A stretch of DNA of 9,368 nt. Source: Rhodospirillales bacterium (lineage in GTDB: Bacteria; Pseudomonadota; Alphaproteobacteria; Rhodospirillales; 2-02-FULL-58-16). Below, one piece after another: positions 1 through 7,007 of this stretch. The stretch is taken from NCBI GenBank assembly GCA_021775195.1, contig JAJFIG010000358.1, positions 1 to 9,368 of the forward strand, written 5' to 3'. The notes under the pieces were generated by a model, which was not told where the DNA came from, did no database searches, and saw only the letters and a list, made by a program, of their open reading frames with translations. The position numbers were made by a program, and so were the translations under genes. The number at the start of each line of letters is the position of its first letter. Position 1 is the first letter of the stretch.

Positions 1-364
1 TGGCCCGTGTGGCAGGCGTCGTCGTGTCGGCAACATAGGCAAAGGCGGCCGAGATGTTGCCGGCCATGATTCCACCCAGGGCACGGGCCGCGAACAGCAT
101 CCATAGGCTGTCGACGAACCCCAGCCACACATAGGAGACGACGGCACCGACCAGGGTGATCAACATGATCGGGCGGCGCCCAATGCGATCGCTCAACCGG
201 CCCCATAACGGCGCTGCCAGGAATTGGGTGAAGGAATAAGTTGCCATGACCAGCGCGACGACCGCGGGAATGGCTTGGAAATGCTCGGCGAAAAAGGGCA
301 GTAGTGGGATGATCAATCCGAATCCCAGCAGGTCGATGAAAACGATGAGGAACAGGATGGGCAT
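1..364 (-). CDS. MFS transporter, TetA-like drug/H+ antiporter family, N-terminal part (cut by window edge)
   Basis: Only the first 121 codons are inside the window; the rest lies off the left end. The protein opens directly with a hydrophobic helix (residues 1-25, with DLLGFGLIIPLLPFF). A second helix at about 32-52 is followed by the MFS cytoplasmic loop motif GRLSDRIGRRP at 55-65, then helices at about 66-84 and 88-112. The sequence RALGGIMAG at 94-102 and the AYVAD segment after it resemble TetA/Bcr-type 12-helix exporters, which exchange a small molecule for protons across the inner membrane. The substrate cannot be told from this fragment. The ATG at 364 is the only ATG before the first helix, but no good ribosome site precedes it. 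The gene starts 39 bases after the MotB-like gene ends, with no terminator seen, so read-through from that operon is possible. Confidence 0.85.
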   Translation of the reverse strand, partial: MPILFLIVFIDLLGFGLIIPLLPFFAEHFQAIPAVVALVMATYSFTQFLAAPLWGRLSDRIGRRPIMLITLVGAVVSYVWLGFVDSLWMLFAARALGGIMAGNISAAFAYVADTTTPATRA

Positions 365-403
365 GCTGGGTGATCTATCGCAGACGTTCAGAGTGCGGGC
401 CGG

Positions 404-1702
404 TCAGCGCTGGGTAAGCTTGAATTCGATCCGGCGATTGCGCCGGTTGGCGATTTCATCCCCGCGTGTGTCCAGGGGTTGATGCTTGCCGAAACCGGCG
501 GCGACCAGCCGATTAGGAGGAATTTTGCTGCCGACCAGGAATCTGACGACGGAAATGGCCCGGGCCGCGGAAAGCTCCCAGTTGGAAGGGAATTTGGCCG
601 TCTTGATCGGGATTGAGTCGGTGTGGCCGTCGATGCGGAGGATCCAATCGATCTCCTTGGGTATCTTTGACGAGATCTCGGCCAGGGTCGACGCCAGTTG
701 TGCCAGTTGGGTGCCTCCCGCGGCGCCGAGGTCCGCTGATCCGCTTTCGAATAGAACCTCGGACTGGAAAACGAAACGGTCACCGACGATACGGATGCCC
801 GGGTGGTCGCCGAGAACCTCACGAAGGCGACCGAAAAATTCGGAACGGTAACGGGACAGTTCCTGAACCTTGGTGGCGAGGGCGGCGTTCAGGCGCTTAC
901 CCAACGAGGCGATCTGGACGTTCTGTTCCTTAGCCAGCTTTTCCGATGCATCGAGGGCCTCCGACAAACGTGCCAGTTGCTCACGCAATGCCGCCATCTG
1001 GCGGTTGGCAAGGGCCAGCTGTGCCCGTGCGCTTTCCGAAAGCTCGCGTTCCTCGGCAAGCAGCTTGCGCTCCTCGGCGAGCACGGTGCTTTGTGTTTCA
1101 GCTTTCTCCCGTTCCTCGGCCAGAAGTCTTTCGCTTTCCGCCTTGCCTTCATGCTCTGCCGCCAGAGCCGCTTCGGCCGTTCTGATCTTGCTCAGCAGTA
1201 CGGCGACTTCCTTCTCAAGCTCCTTTTTCAAGGCATCCAAGGTCGCGACTTCCCGGCTTAGCGCTGACAATTTGGTGAGTTGGACTTCGATGGTTTCCTT
1301 GTTGGCGACGATGGTTTTGAAGGCGTCGTCGAGTTCCGTTTTCAGGCGCTTGGCATCGGCTTCGGCGCCCTCGGCCCGCTCGGTCAGCGCCTCGAGGGTG
1401 GCGCGAAGGTCATCCTGACGGGCAACGGAAGCCTGAAGTTCGTCGGACAATTGCGAGACGTTGAGACGCATTGCTTCGTTTTCCTGGCGGCCGAGAGCCA
1501 GCAGTTCAGCCAACTCGTTAACTTGGCTTTGCAGCTTCTGCAGGGCCGTGTCACGGCCTGAGATTGCCTCGTTGAGGAAAAACTGGGCGAGCACGAAGAC
1601 CATCAGGAGGAACATGATGACCAGCAACAAGGTGGCTAGGGCATCGACAAAGCCGGGCCAGATGTTGGTGCTACGTTGGGCGCGTCGGGCGAGAGTTGCC
1701 AT
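404..1702 (-). CDS. MotB-like envelope protein: one TM helix, long coiled coil, C-terminal OmpA peptidoglycan-binding domain
   Basis: The protein has 432 residues. After a short basic N-terminus there is one membrane helix at about 18-43. Asp20 (WPGFVDALATLL) sits at its start, where MotB- and ZorB-type stator subunits carry their proton-binding Asp. Residues 48 to about 290 are rich in E, A, L, K, R and Q and read as a continuous coiled coil; LAEER occurs three times at about 194-219. The OmpA/MotB domain spans about 310-430, with GHTD (Asp362), SAAR (Arg381), AAGFGK and ANRRNRRIE. Asp362 and Arg381 align with the OmpA residues that bind the diaminopimelate of peptidoglycan. The likely role is the wall-anchored half of an ion-driven stator complex with the MotA-like protein encoded 20 bases upstream. 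A ribosome site (AGGA, about 8 bases before ATG) supports the start. It is not classical flagellar MotB: the coil is far longer and no flagellar genes are nearby. Its exact function is unknown. Confidence 0.88.
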   Translation of the reverse strand: MATLARRAQRSTNIWPGFVDALATLLLVIMFLLMVFVLAQFFLNEAISGRDTALQKLQSQVNELAELLALGRQENEAMRLNVSQLSDELQASVARQDDLRATLEALTERAEGAEADAKRLKTELDDAFKTIVANKETIEVQLTKLSALSREVATLDALKKELEKEVAVLLSKIRTAEAALAAEHEGKAESERLLAEEREKAETQSTVLAEERKLLAEERELSESARAQLALANRQMAALREQLARLSEALDASEKLAKEQNVQIASLGKRLNAALATKVQELSRYRSEFFGRLREVLGDHPGIRIVGDRFVFQSEVLFESGSADLGAAGGTQLAQLASTLAEISSKIPKEIDWILRIDGHTDSIPIKTAKFPSNWELSAARAISVVRFLVGSKIPPNRLVAAGFGKHQPLDTRGDEIANRRNRRIEFKLTQR

Positions 1703-1722
1703 GGATGTGTCCTACCAACCGC

Positions 1723-2865
1723 CTATCGGTCGGGGCCCTCGGCAAGGGAGGCGATTGTCCGGGCCAGCAACTTGATCTCGCTGCGCACGTTCTGAATGAT
1801 GTCTTCACGACCCGCGTTCATTTCCTCGAGCAGGCGCGCCATGTAGACGTCAAGGTTGCGGATGTGGGTGCGCGTCGTCTCGTCCATGCCGCCGCCGGCA
1901 GTGTCGCCGGCGTCGGCGAGGCGCGCGAGGATGGGTTTCATTTCCATCTGACTCTCGGCGAGCCGGATCATCAGGGTCTGTTCGGTGTGCATGTGGTCGG
2001 TCAGGGTGCTCAACTTCTCGACCAGGGACATCATGGCATTGGTGGAGGTGGTGCGGTCCTCCTCGCCGCGAGCCAGCGTTCGCTGAAGATTCCCCAGGCT
2101 TTCCGCGGTCTGTTCCAAAAGCGCCTGGACATAGGCGGGTACCGAGTGATCGCCATCGCCGGGAAGCGCTCCACTGGACAACCGCGTAAGGCTCGACAGC
2201 CATTCCTCAAGGTCGTTGTAGAACCGGTTCTGGGCCTGGCCGGCCTGCAAATCCAGAAAGCCCAGAACAAGGGAACCCGCGAGACCGAAAAGCGACGAAC
2301 TGAAGGCCGTCCCCATGCCCGAAAGAGGCGCCTTGAGGCCGGTCTTCAGGTCACCGAATACGGTCGCGGCATCGCCACCGGCGATCGATAAACCGCCAAT
2401 GACGTCGCGAATGGACGCCACGGTATCGAGAAGGCCCCAGAAGGTTCCAAGAAGGCCAAGGAATATCAACAACCCGATTGTATAGCGGGAAATATCCCGG
2501 GATTCATCGAGGCGCGAGTAGATCCCGTCGAGCAATGAACGCATGGCCAGGGTAGACAGGCTGAGACTGTCCTGGCGCTCGCCGAGCATGGTCGCCATAG
2601 GTGCCAGAAGCTTGGGCGACCGGGGCTGGGACAAGGGTGAATGAGGTTGGCGGAAGCCGTCGATCCAGGCGACTTCCGGATAGAGCATGATGACCTGTCG
2701 GAAATTGTAGATGATCCCCATCAACAACACGAAGACAATCAGGCCGTTGAGCAGCACGTTGGCCATGAAGGCATTTTTGAGCGGCAGGAACAGGACGGCG
2801 GCCACCGCCATGACGGCGACGAGGAACAGGACCATCCGGACCAGGAATCGACGCGGCCGGTTCAT
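1723..2865 (-). CDS. MotA/TolQ/ExbB proton-channel family protein
   Basis: The protein has 380 residues and four predicted membrane helices: about 10-30, 36-54, 128-150 and 183-206. The pattern of two early helices, a cytoplasmic loop of about 70 residues, then two helices is that of MotA rather than TolQ/ExbB, which have three. Helix 3 carries [14 protein letters not shown], which matches the family's LGTxxGL signature. Helix 4 contains [15 protein letters not shown], the Gly/Ser/Ala-rich channel wall. Residues 207-380 form a mostly helical, charged cytoplasmic tail, with a Gly-rich break at about 319-327. This protein should form the inner-membrane ring through which ions flow, working with the MotB-like product of the next gene (20-base gap, same strand). 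No flagellar or Tol genes adjoin. A GGAG lies about 13 bases before the ATG, which is rather far. Family assignment is firm; the process it powers is unknown. Confidence 0.88.
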   Translation of the reverse strand: MNRPRRFLVRMVLFLVAVMAVAAVLFLPLKNAFMANVLLNGLIVFVLLMGIIYNFRQVIMLYPEVAWIDGFRQPHSPLSQPRSPKLLAPMATMLGERQDSLSLSTLAMRSLLDGIYSRLDESRDISRYTIGLLIFLGLLGTFWGLLDTVASIRDVIGGLSIAGGDAATVFGDLKTGLKAPLSGMGTAFSSSLFGLAGSLVLGFLDLQAGQAQNRFYNDLEEWLSSLTRLSSGALPGDGDHSVPAYVQALLEQTAESLGNLQRTLARGEEDRTTSTNAMMSLVEKLSTLTDHMHTEQTLMIRLAESQMEMKPILARLADAGDTAGGGMDETTRTHIRNLDVYMARLLEEMNAGREDIIQNVRSEIKLLARTIASLAEGPDR

Positions 2866-2909
2866 GAGGGGCGAATTCTCCAGAAATCAAACGGAAAGGA
2901 GGGCGCGTT

Positions 2910-4145
2910 TCATCGCTCGGCAACATTCATGTCGACCCGGTGCAACGGTTCCTCGGTCGTCTTGTTACCCAGCGCGCGGACGTCGATGCGGGTACTGCGA
3001 ACGCCGTTCTCGATCAGGAACGAACGCACGGCCAACGCCCGGGACAGGGACAAACGCCTAGCCTTGCTTGATGCCAGGGACGATCCTCCGGCATAGGCCA
3101 AGAGCTGCAGGCGCAGTTTCGGCTGTTGATTCAGGCGATCAGCCAAGGTCTTGAGATTAGGCTTTGCCCCATTGGGAAGTTTCGAAGCGCTTTGTGCGAA
3201 AACCACCCGCAGGGCTTGATGTCCGGGCACCAGGGGCGCGGTTGTAGGAGCCGCGGCGGACTTCGGCGTGGCCGGTGTCTTCTTGGGGATGGCGGCGACA
3301 GCCTTCGGTGCCGGCGGTGGGGTTACCTTCTTCTTTGCCACAGTGGCCGGCGGCGGCGGGGGAGGCGGTGTCATCGCGGGAACGGGCGTCGTGATCTTCT
3401 TCGCCGGCTTTTCCGCCTTGGCCGCCGGCGCGGGCTTCGGTTTCGGAGCCGGTTCCGGCTTCTTCAACGGCGTCGGCCGGGTCTTGGGCAGGGGCGGCGG
3501 GGGTTCCGCCTTCGTTGATGTCGATGCGGCGACTTTGGGTGCCACAGGCGGTGCCTTTTTCACCGTTCGCGGCATCGCCTTCTCTACTGGTTTTGCCTTG
3601 GCGACTTTCGCGGGCGCCGGTTTCTTTACCTTGAGTGCCGGTGGTGGTGGTGGCGGCGAAGTTGCCGCGGCGACTTTAGGGGCCTTTTTCTTGGTGGGCG
3701 GCAGGGGCGGCGCTTTTTTCGTCACCTTGGCGGGCGTTGATCGGGGCGCCCGCTTGGCGACACGTTGCCGAGGTTTCTTGACGGTTTTCCTCTTGGCTTT
3801 GCGCTTGGTGGCCTTGGAAGGCGCGGGCGTGACGTGGAGTCGCGAGCTCGGGGGTCTGGACCCGGGCACAAGGAGGTTTCCGCTGCCGAGCGCCTGAGGG
3901 ACGACATCGAACCTCGACAACACGCTGCCGGAGGCGCCGGGCATAACGGGTGACGTGGTGGGCATCGAGGTGCGTGGCGGGGAGCCGCCGCCTCCCAAGA
4001 CGCTCAAATCCACGGTTACTCCGGAATTGCCGCTGTCATAGAAGGAGGACTGAGCGCCAACCTCGGCCGTCACAAGGCAGACCGTGCCGACAAGGACGCC
4101 TGTGCCTATGAGGCTGATATGAAGGAAACGTCGGAGCATTCTCAT
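2910..4145 (-). CDS. Exported Pro/Lys/Ala-rich protein with degenerate C-terminal OmpA-like domain
   Basis: From the ATG at 4145 the product has 411 residues. It starts with a signal peptide (basic MRMLRR, hydrophobic core, likely cleavage after VGA at about 31). A linker of about 75 residues with a Gly run follows. Residues 106 to about 300 are built from Pro, Lys, Ala and Thr with several polyproline runs, much like the periplasm-spanning spacer of TonB or TolA. The last 105 residues look like an OmpA-type domain (VVFAQSASKLP, then LSLSRALAVRSFLIENGV, then ALGN). The usual GHTD is AYAG here, so the wall-binding Asp is missing while the following Arg remains. It heads a minus-strand cluster with the MotA-like and MotB-like genes (44-base gap), so I infer a periplasmic partner of that stator. 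An in-frame TTG at 4169 would lengthen it by eight residues; an ATG at 4139 is also possible and has better GGA spacing. The polyproline runs would make it a client of EF-P, encoded nearby. Confidence 0.8.
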   Translation of the reverse strand: MRMLRRFLHISLIGTGVLVGTVCLVTAEVGAQSSFYDSGNSGVTVDLSVLGGGGSPPRTSMPTTSPVMPGASGSVLSRFDVVPQALGSGNLLVPGSRPPSSRLHVTPAPSKATKRKAKRKTVKKPRQRVAKRAPRSTPAKVTKKAPPLPPTKKKAPKVAAATSPPPPPPALKVKKPAPAKVAKAKPVEKAMPRTVKKAPPVAPKVAASTSTKAEPPPPLPKTRPTPLKKPEPAPKPKPAPAAKAEKPAKKITTPVPAMTPPPPPPPATVAKKKVTPPPAPKAVAAIPKKTPATPKSAAAPTTAPLVPGHQALRVVFAQSASKLPNGAKPNLKTLADRLNQQPKLRLQLLAYAGGSSLASSKARRLSLSRALAVRSFLIENGVRSTRIDVRALGNKTTEEPLHRVDMNVAER

Positions 4146-4213
4146 TGATCCGCGGTATATCTCAAGCAATGCCGAACACCCTATGCCAATCCGCGCACCG
4201 GTTCCCGCGATTC

Positions 4214-4242
4214 ACCATAACCAAGGGTCGGCTTGCACACAA
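4214..4242 (-). promoter_or_regulatory. Candidate sigma70 promoter for the envelope module
   Basis: On the minus strand TTGTGT (-35, 4237-4242) and TATGGT (-10, 4214-4219) are separated by 17 bases. They lie in the 150-base gap between the suhB stop and the ATG of the Pro/Lys-rich protein, giving a 5' leader of about 60 bases. I saw no convincing terminator after suhB, so the module may also receive read-through. This was found by eye only. Confidence 0.4.
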
Positions 4243-4297
4243 CCGGTTTGCCGTTGTTTCCTATTCGCTTTACCGGGCGCCGAAAAAAGAATTTCTG

Positions 4298-5101
4298 CTA
4301 TCGGGACCCGTCGTCGAGCGTCTTGCCCAGGATACCGTGCAGTTGGCTGTTGGCGGCGAGAATATCGCCGGTCTTCAACATGGCGTGACCACCATCCAAA
4401 TCACTGACGAAGCCACCAGCCTCGCGGACCAGAACGATACCGGCCGCCATATCCCATGGCTGCAGCCCGGATTCCCAAAAACCGTCGTAGCGGCCGGCGG
4501 CTACGTAGGCGAGGTCAAGGGCGGCGGATCCGAAGCGGCGCACACCCGCGGAGACCGCCATGACTGCCTCGAGCTGACGCAAAAATGACGGATGGTCGCG
4601 GGTTCCCTTGAAGGGTATGCCCGTGGCAAACAGGGATTCCTCCAGCCGTCGGCGGGCCGATACCCGGAGCCGGCGGCCATTCAAGTGAGCGCCGCCACCC
4701 TTTTCGGCCGAATACATTTCATCGTGGACAGGCTCGTAGACGACACCGGCCACAAGGTCTCCGTCACGCTCAAGCGCGATGGAAATCGCGAAATGCGGGA
4801 TGCCGTGAAGGAAGTTCGTGGTACCGTCCAGGGGATCAATGATCCATCGGTTGGAGGTGTCGGCGCCAACAATTTCGTCGCCCTCTTCGACCAGAAATCC
4901 GAAGCGTGGCCGGACCTTGGTCAGTTCGGCGATCAATGCCCGTTCCGCGGTCCGGTCCGCGGTGGAAACAAAATCCGCGGGTCCCTTCTTGGAAACCTGG
5001 AGGTTCTCGACCTCGCCGAAATCACGAACCAGTTTTCGTGCAACCTTCTTGGCCGCGCCGGCCATGACGTTGAGAAGGGGAGAGCGGGGAGCAGCCATCA
5101 A
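4298..5101 (-). CDS. suhB: Inositol monophosphatase family protein (SuhB-like)
   Basis: The protein has 267 residues, the usual length for bacterial inositol-1-monophosphatases. The Mg2+-dependent phosphatase motifs are all present: VEEGDE with Glu72, DPLDGTTNF at 89-97 (Asp89, Asp92) and WDMAAG at 216-221 (Asp217). The family hydrolyses inositol phosphates and related sugar or nucleotide phosphates in the cytoplasm; in E. coli SuhB also binds RNA polymerase antitermination complexes. Which role dominates here cannot be read from the sequence. The gene starts only 8 bases after the efp stop, so the two are surely co-transcribed. Two ATG codons in tandem (5101 and 5098) could serve as start. 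No frameshift or missing catalytic residue is seen. Confidence 0.93.
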   Translation of the reverse strand: MMAAPRSPLLNVMAGAAKKVARKLVRDFGEVENLQVSKKGPADFVSTADRTAERALIAELTKVRPRFGFLVEEGDEIVGADTSNRWIIDPLDGTTNFLHGIPHFAISIALERDGDLVAGVVYEPVHDEMYSAEKGGGAHLNGRRLRVSARRRLEESLFATGIPFKGTRDHPSFLRQLEAVMAVSAGVRRFGSAALDLAYVAAGRYDGFWESGLQPWDMAAGIVLVREAGGFVSDLDGGHAMLKTGDILAANSQLHGILGKTLDDGSR

Positions 5102-5109
5102 CCGGCCGA

Positions 5110-5679
5110 TCAGCCCTTGGCCCGTTCGACGTAAGACCCGTCCGTGGTGTTGACGACAATGCGGGTCCCGGCCTCTATATGGGGCGGTACCAAAGTGCGC
5201 AAACCGTTTTCGAGCATGGCCGGTTTATAGGATGAAGATGCCGTCTGCCCCTTGACGACAGCATCGGCTTCGGTGACTTCGAGGACCACCGTGTCCGGCA
5301 TCTGCACACCCAAGGGGTCCCCCTCATAACTCTCTATGGTCACCATCATGCCATCCTGAAGGAATGATATCTGCTCCTCGCCAATAGATTCCTTGGCGAG
5401 GGTGACCTGATCGTAAGTCTCATTGTCCATGAAGGTGTACATGTCGCCGTCAGCATACAGGTACTGGTAGGGTTTCTGATCCAGCCTGGCGCGCTCGACC
5501 GTCTCGGAAGAGCGGAACCGCTCGTTGAGCTTGGATCCTCCGCGGATATCCTTTAGTTCCACCTGCAAGTAGGCGCCACCCTTGCCCGGCTGGGTGTGCT
5601 GAATTTTGACCGCCCGCCACAGGCGGCCCTGATGTTCGATTACCATCCCTGGACGGATGGCATTTCCGTTGATCTTCAT
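5110..5679 (-). CDS. efp: Translation elongation factor P
   Basis: The protein has 189 residues, the normal EF-P length, and aligns with the family from end to end: [20 protein letters not shown] at the N-terminus, the PGKGGAY loop at 31-37, and the two OB-fold domains after it, ending near [22 protein letters not shown] enters the ribosomal E site and rescues ribosomes stalled on consecutive prolines. The tip residue is Lys33, matching the lysine type (E. coli Lys34) that is beta-lysylated by EpmA/EpmB rather than the rhamnosylated Arg type; neither modification gene is in this window. The downstream suhB follows after 8 bases. The gene for a protein full of polyproline runs (2910-4145) lies just beyond suhB, a plausible EF-P client. 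Confidence 0.97.
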   Translation of the reverse strand: MKINGNAIRPGMVIEHQGRLWRAVKIQHTQPGKGGAYLQVELKDIRGGSKLNERFRSSETVERARLDQKPYQYLYADGDMYTFMDNETYDQVTLAKESIGEEQISFLQDGMMVTIESYEGDPLGVQMPDTVVLEVTEADAVVKGQTASSSYKPAMLENGLRTLVPPHIEAGTRIVVNTTDGSYVERAKG

Positions 5680-5700
5680 AGCTCTAACCGTGTTTTGGGA

Positions 5701-5720
5701 TCACCGAAAGGTGTCGGTGA
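5701..5720 (-). promoter_or_regulatory. Small inverted repeat in the efp leader
   Basis: TCACCG and CGGTGA form a perfect 6-bp inverted repeat with an 8-base loop. It lies 21 bases before the efp ATG and just after the candidate -10. It could be an mRNA hairpin at the 5' end of the transcript or a weak operator. It has no T-tract, so it is not a good terminator. Confidence 0.3.
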
Positions 5721-5724
5721 GCGG

Positions 5725-5753
5725 AACCTAACAGCAAGGGCGGCGGGACGCAA
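5725..5753 (-). promoter_or_regulatory. Candidate sigma70 promoter for efp-suhB
   Basis: On the minus strand TTGCGT (5748-5753) and TAGGTT (5725-5730) are 17 bases apart, in the 83-base gap between the thiE stop and the efp ATG. Position and spacing fit a promoter for efp-suhB, but the match was made by eye and the hexamers are imperfect. Confidence 0.35.
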
Positions 5754-5762
5754 CGCAGAGGA

Positions 5763-6419
5763 TCAATTTTGGCCGCCGCCGGTTTCGGCAATGACCGCTT
5801 CGAAGTCCCTGACCGCCGCCGCCGGGCCGTTCTGGTGATCCCATACGGAGGCGATGACAGCCAGGTATTCGGCGCCAGCTTCGATGAGTGGCGGGCAGTT
5901 TTCCGGCGTGATACCACCAATGGCGACCACGGGTACGGTTGTCATTTCGCTCCACCATCGCAGGGTTTCCAGCTCGGCCCGAGCCTTCGGATTTTTTGTT
6001 CCGGTGGGGAAAAATGCACCGAAGGCGACGTAGTCGGCGCCCTGTTCCGCCGCAACCAGGGCAAGATGCCGGGAATCGTGGCAGGTGACGCCGACGATAG
6101 CCTCGGCGCCTACGGTCTTGCGTGCCTCTTCATATGATGAGTCCGTCTGACCAATGTGGACACCGTCGCAGGCCAATTCGGCGGCCAGGTCGGGACGATC
6201 ATTGAGCAGGAAGGCAACCTCACGGTCCTGGACCATGGGTCGCAAGACGTCAACGACACGGCGCACGGTGTCGTCGTCCACGTCCTTGAGGCGTAGTTGG
6301 ACGCAGGCGACGTCCCCGGCGTCGAGCGCCGCCAGGAGAGGGTCGGCAAAGGTGCTCGGATTTTCCGTATCCAGTCCGGGCGGCGTTATCAGATAAAGCC
6401 GGCAGGGGATCCTATCCAA
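5763..6419 (-). CDS. thiE: Thiamine-phosphate synthase family protein (ThiE-like), TTG start
   Basis: The protein has 218 residues and reads as the TIM-barrel ThiE family, which joins HMP pyrophosphate and HET phosphate to give thiamine monophosphate. Visible motifs are CRLYLITPP at 6-14, QLRLKD at 41-46, LLNDRPDLA at 71-79, GVHIGQTD at 86-93, VGVTCHDS at 109-116, FFPTGTK at 136-142 and VAIGGI at 165-170. Two differ from textbook ThiE: QLRLK replaces QLREK, and AFGAFFPTGTK lacks the usual GPxF. The substrate residues Gln41, Arg43, Lys45, Asn73, Asp74 and Asp93 are kept, so activity is likely. The start is TTG at 6419: an in-frame stop lies 24 bases upstream with no ATG between, and AAGAAGG sits about 7 bases before the TTG. 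No other thiamine gene is in the window. A divergent family member with another role cannot be excluded. Confidence 0.85.
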   Translation of the reverse strand: MDRIPCRLYLITPPGLDTENPSTFADPLLAALDAGDVACVQLRLKDVDDDTVRRVVDVLRPMVQDREVAFLLNDRPDLAAELACDGVHIGQTDSSYEEARKTVGAEAIVGVTCHDSRHLALVAAEQGADYVAFGAFFPTGTKNPKARAELETLRWWSEMTTVPVVAIGGITPENCPPLIEAGAEYLAVIASVWDHQNGPAAAVRDFEAVIAETGGGQN

Positions 6420-6486
6420 ACCATGGCCCTTCTTGTTATCTCAGGTCCCTCACATAGACGAGGCCGTGGGTGTTTGCAACGTATGG

Positions 6487-6897
6487 CTAATCCTGGGCTG
6501 CGAGCCAGGCGCGGCATCTTTCGGGTGGGTCCGATTCGTCCAGCAAATCCAGGGACGGTCCGTCAAAGTCGTCAAGGGACGCACTCATCTGGTCGGCGAT
6601 ATCGGCGATTCGGGCCCTGACCTCGTCGGCGCAGCGGATGCGCACGACCTTGATGCCGTGACGAAGCGCGTTGAGGGCATGGCCCGGATTCTCGCCACAG
6701 TCGAAAACGGCAATGAATTCCGCGCTGGGATAGTCGGTCTCTGCCGCGGAAATCATCTCGCGGAATACGGTGGTGCCCAGATAGGCGGCGGCGTGGGATG
6801 GGCTGCGCAGACGGACGGGCACGCCCAGCGCGATGGACGCGGCCAGCGCCGCTCTCGCGTGATCGAGGCTGTGGATGATAATCGTGCGGCCCGTCAT
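6487..6897 (-). CDS. Conserved-looking protein of unknown function, 136 residues
   Basis: I do not recognise a named family. The product is a soluble alpha/beta protein with no signal peptide or membrane helix. Alternating strands and helices are suggested by RTIIIHSL (4-11), VPVRLRSP (26-33), AEFIAVFDCGENPGHALNALRHG (about 59-81, a strand followed by a Gly-containing turn and a helix), and VVRIRC (about 83-88). The last 40 residues are acidic (SLDDFDGPSLDLLDESDPPE), probably flexible, then WLAAQD. It lies between the gap terminator and thiE (67-base gap), on the same strand. Coding is supported by the even, high-GC codon use and by its fit between neighbours. The ribosome site is weak (an AGG about 11 bases before the ATG). 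A nucleotide- or ligand-binding role is only a guess from the fold-like pattern. Confidence 0.7.
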   Translation of the reverse strand: MTGRTIIIHSLDHARAALAASIALGVPVRLRSPSHAAAYLGTTVFREMISAAETDYPSAEFIAVFDCGENPGHALNALRHGIKVVRIRCADEVRARIADIADQMSASLDDFDGPSLDLLDESDPPERCRAWLAAQD

Positions 6898-6957
6898 TAC
6901 GGGTCAGCCTGCCACAGGTTCGGCGCCGTCTCTAGAGCACTTTCCGACCGAATGCAA

Positions 6958-6980
6958 AGCGGGGCCGTGATGGCCCCGCT
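6958..6980 (-). terminator. Rho-independent-type terminator after gap
   Basis: On the minus strand AGCGGGGCC and GGCCCCGCT form a perfect 9-bp stem with a 5-base loop, 27 bases after the gap stop codon, followed by TTGCATT. The stem is strong and GC-rich; the T-tract is short and broken, so termination may be partial. No T-run follows on the plus strand, so it serves gap. Confidence 0.7.
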
Positions 6981-7007
6981 CGCGGAAAATCGGAATTGAT
7001 GTCGCGG

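Noticed and set aside
1696..2391. Plus-strand open frame of 231 codons opposite the MotA-like gene
   Set aside because: The minus-strand frame has clear membrane helices and family motifs; this one is a by-product of high GC with no recognisable sequence.
404..2865. Zorya anti-phage system (ZorA/ZorB)
   Set aside because: The stator pair is similar in type, but no ZorC, ZorD or ZorE effector is nearby, the coil lies in the wrong subunit, and the flanks are housekeeping genes.
404..2865. Flagellar motAB
   Set aside because: No flagellar gene is in the window, and the 240-residue coiled coil in the MotB-like protein is not found in flagellar MotB.
3268..3897. Long plus-strand open frame of 209 codons rich in Gly, Ala and Phe
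   Set aside because: It is the antisense of the Pro/Lys-rich gene. Its composition is the direct complement of CCG, AAG and GCC codons, and it has no domain or ribosome site.
4270..4300. Terminator after suhB
   Set aside because: There is a T-run and a GC-rich CGGCGCCCGG, but the T-run comes before the GC-rich part on the minus strand, the wrong order.
6439..6444. CTGAGA in the leader of the ThiE-like gene, suggesting a TPP riboswitch
   Set aside because: The whole gap is 67 bases, too short for the element, and the second conserved part (CUGGAUAAUGCCAGC-type) is absent.
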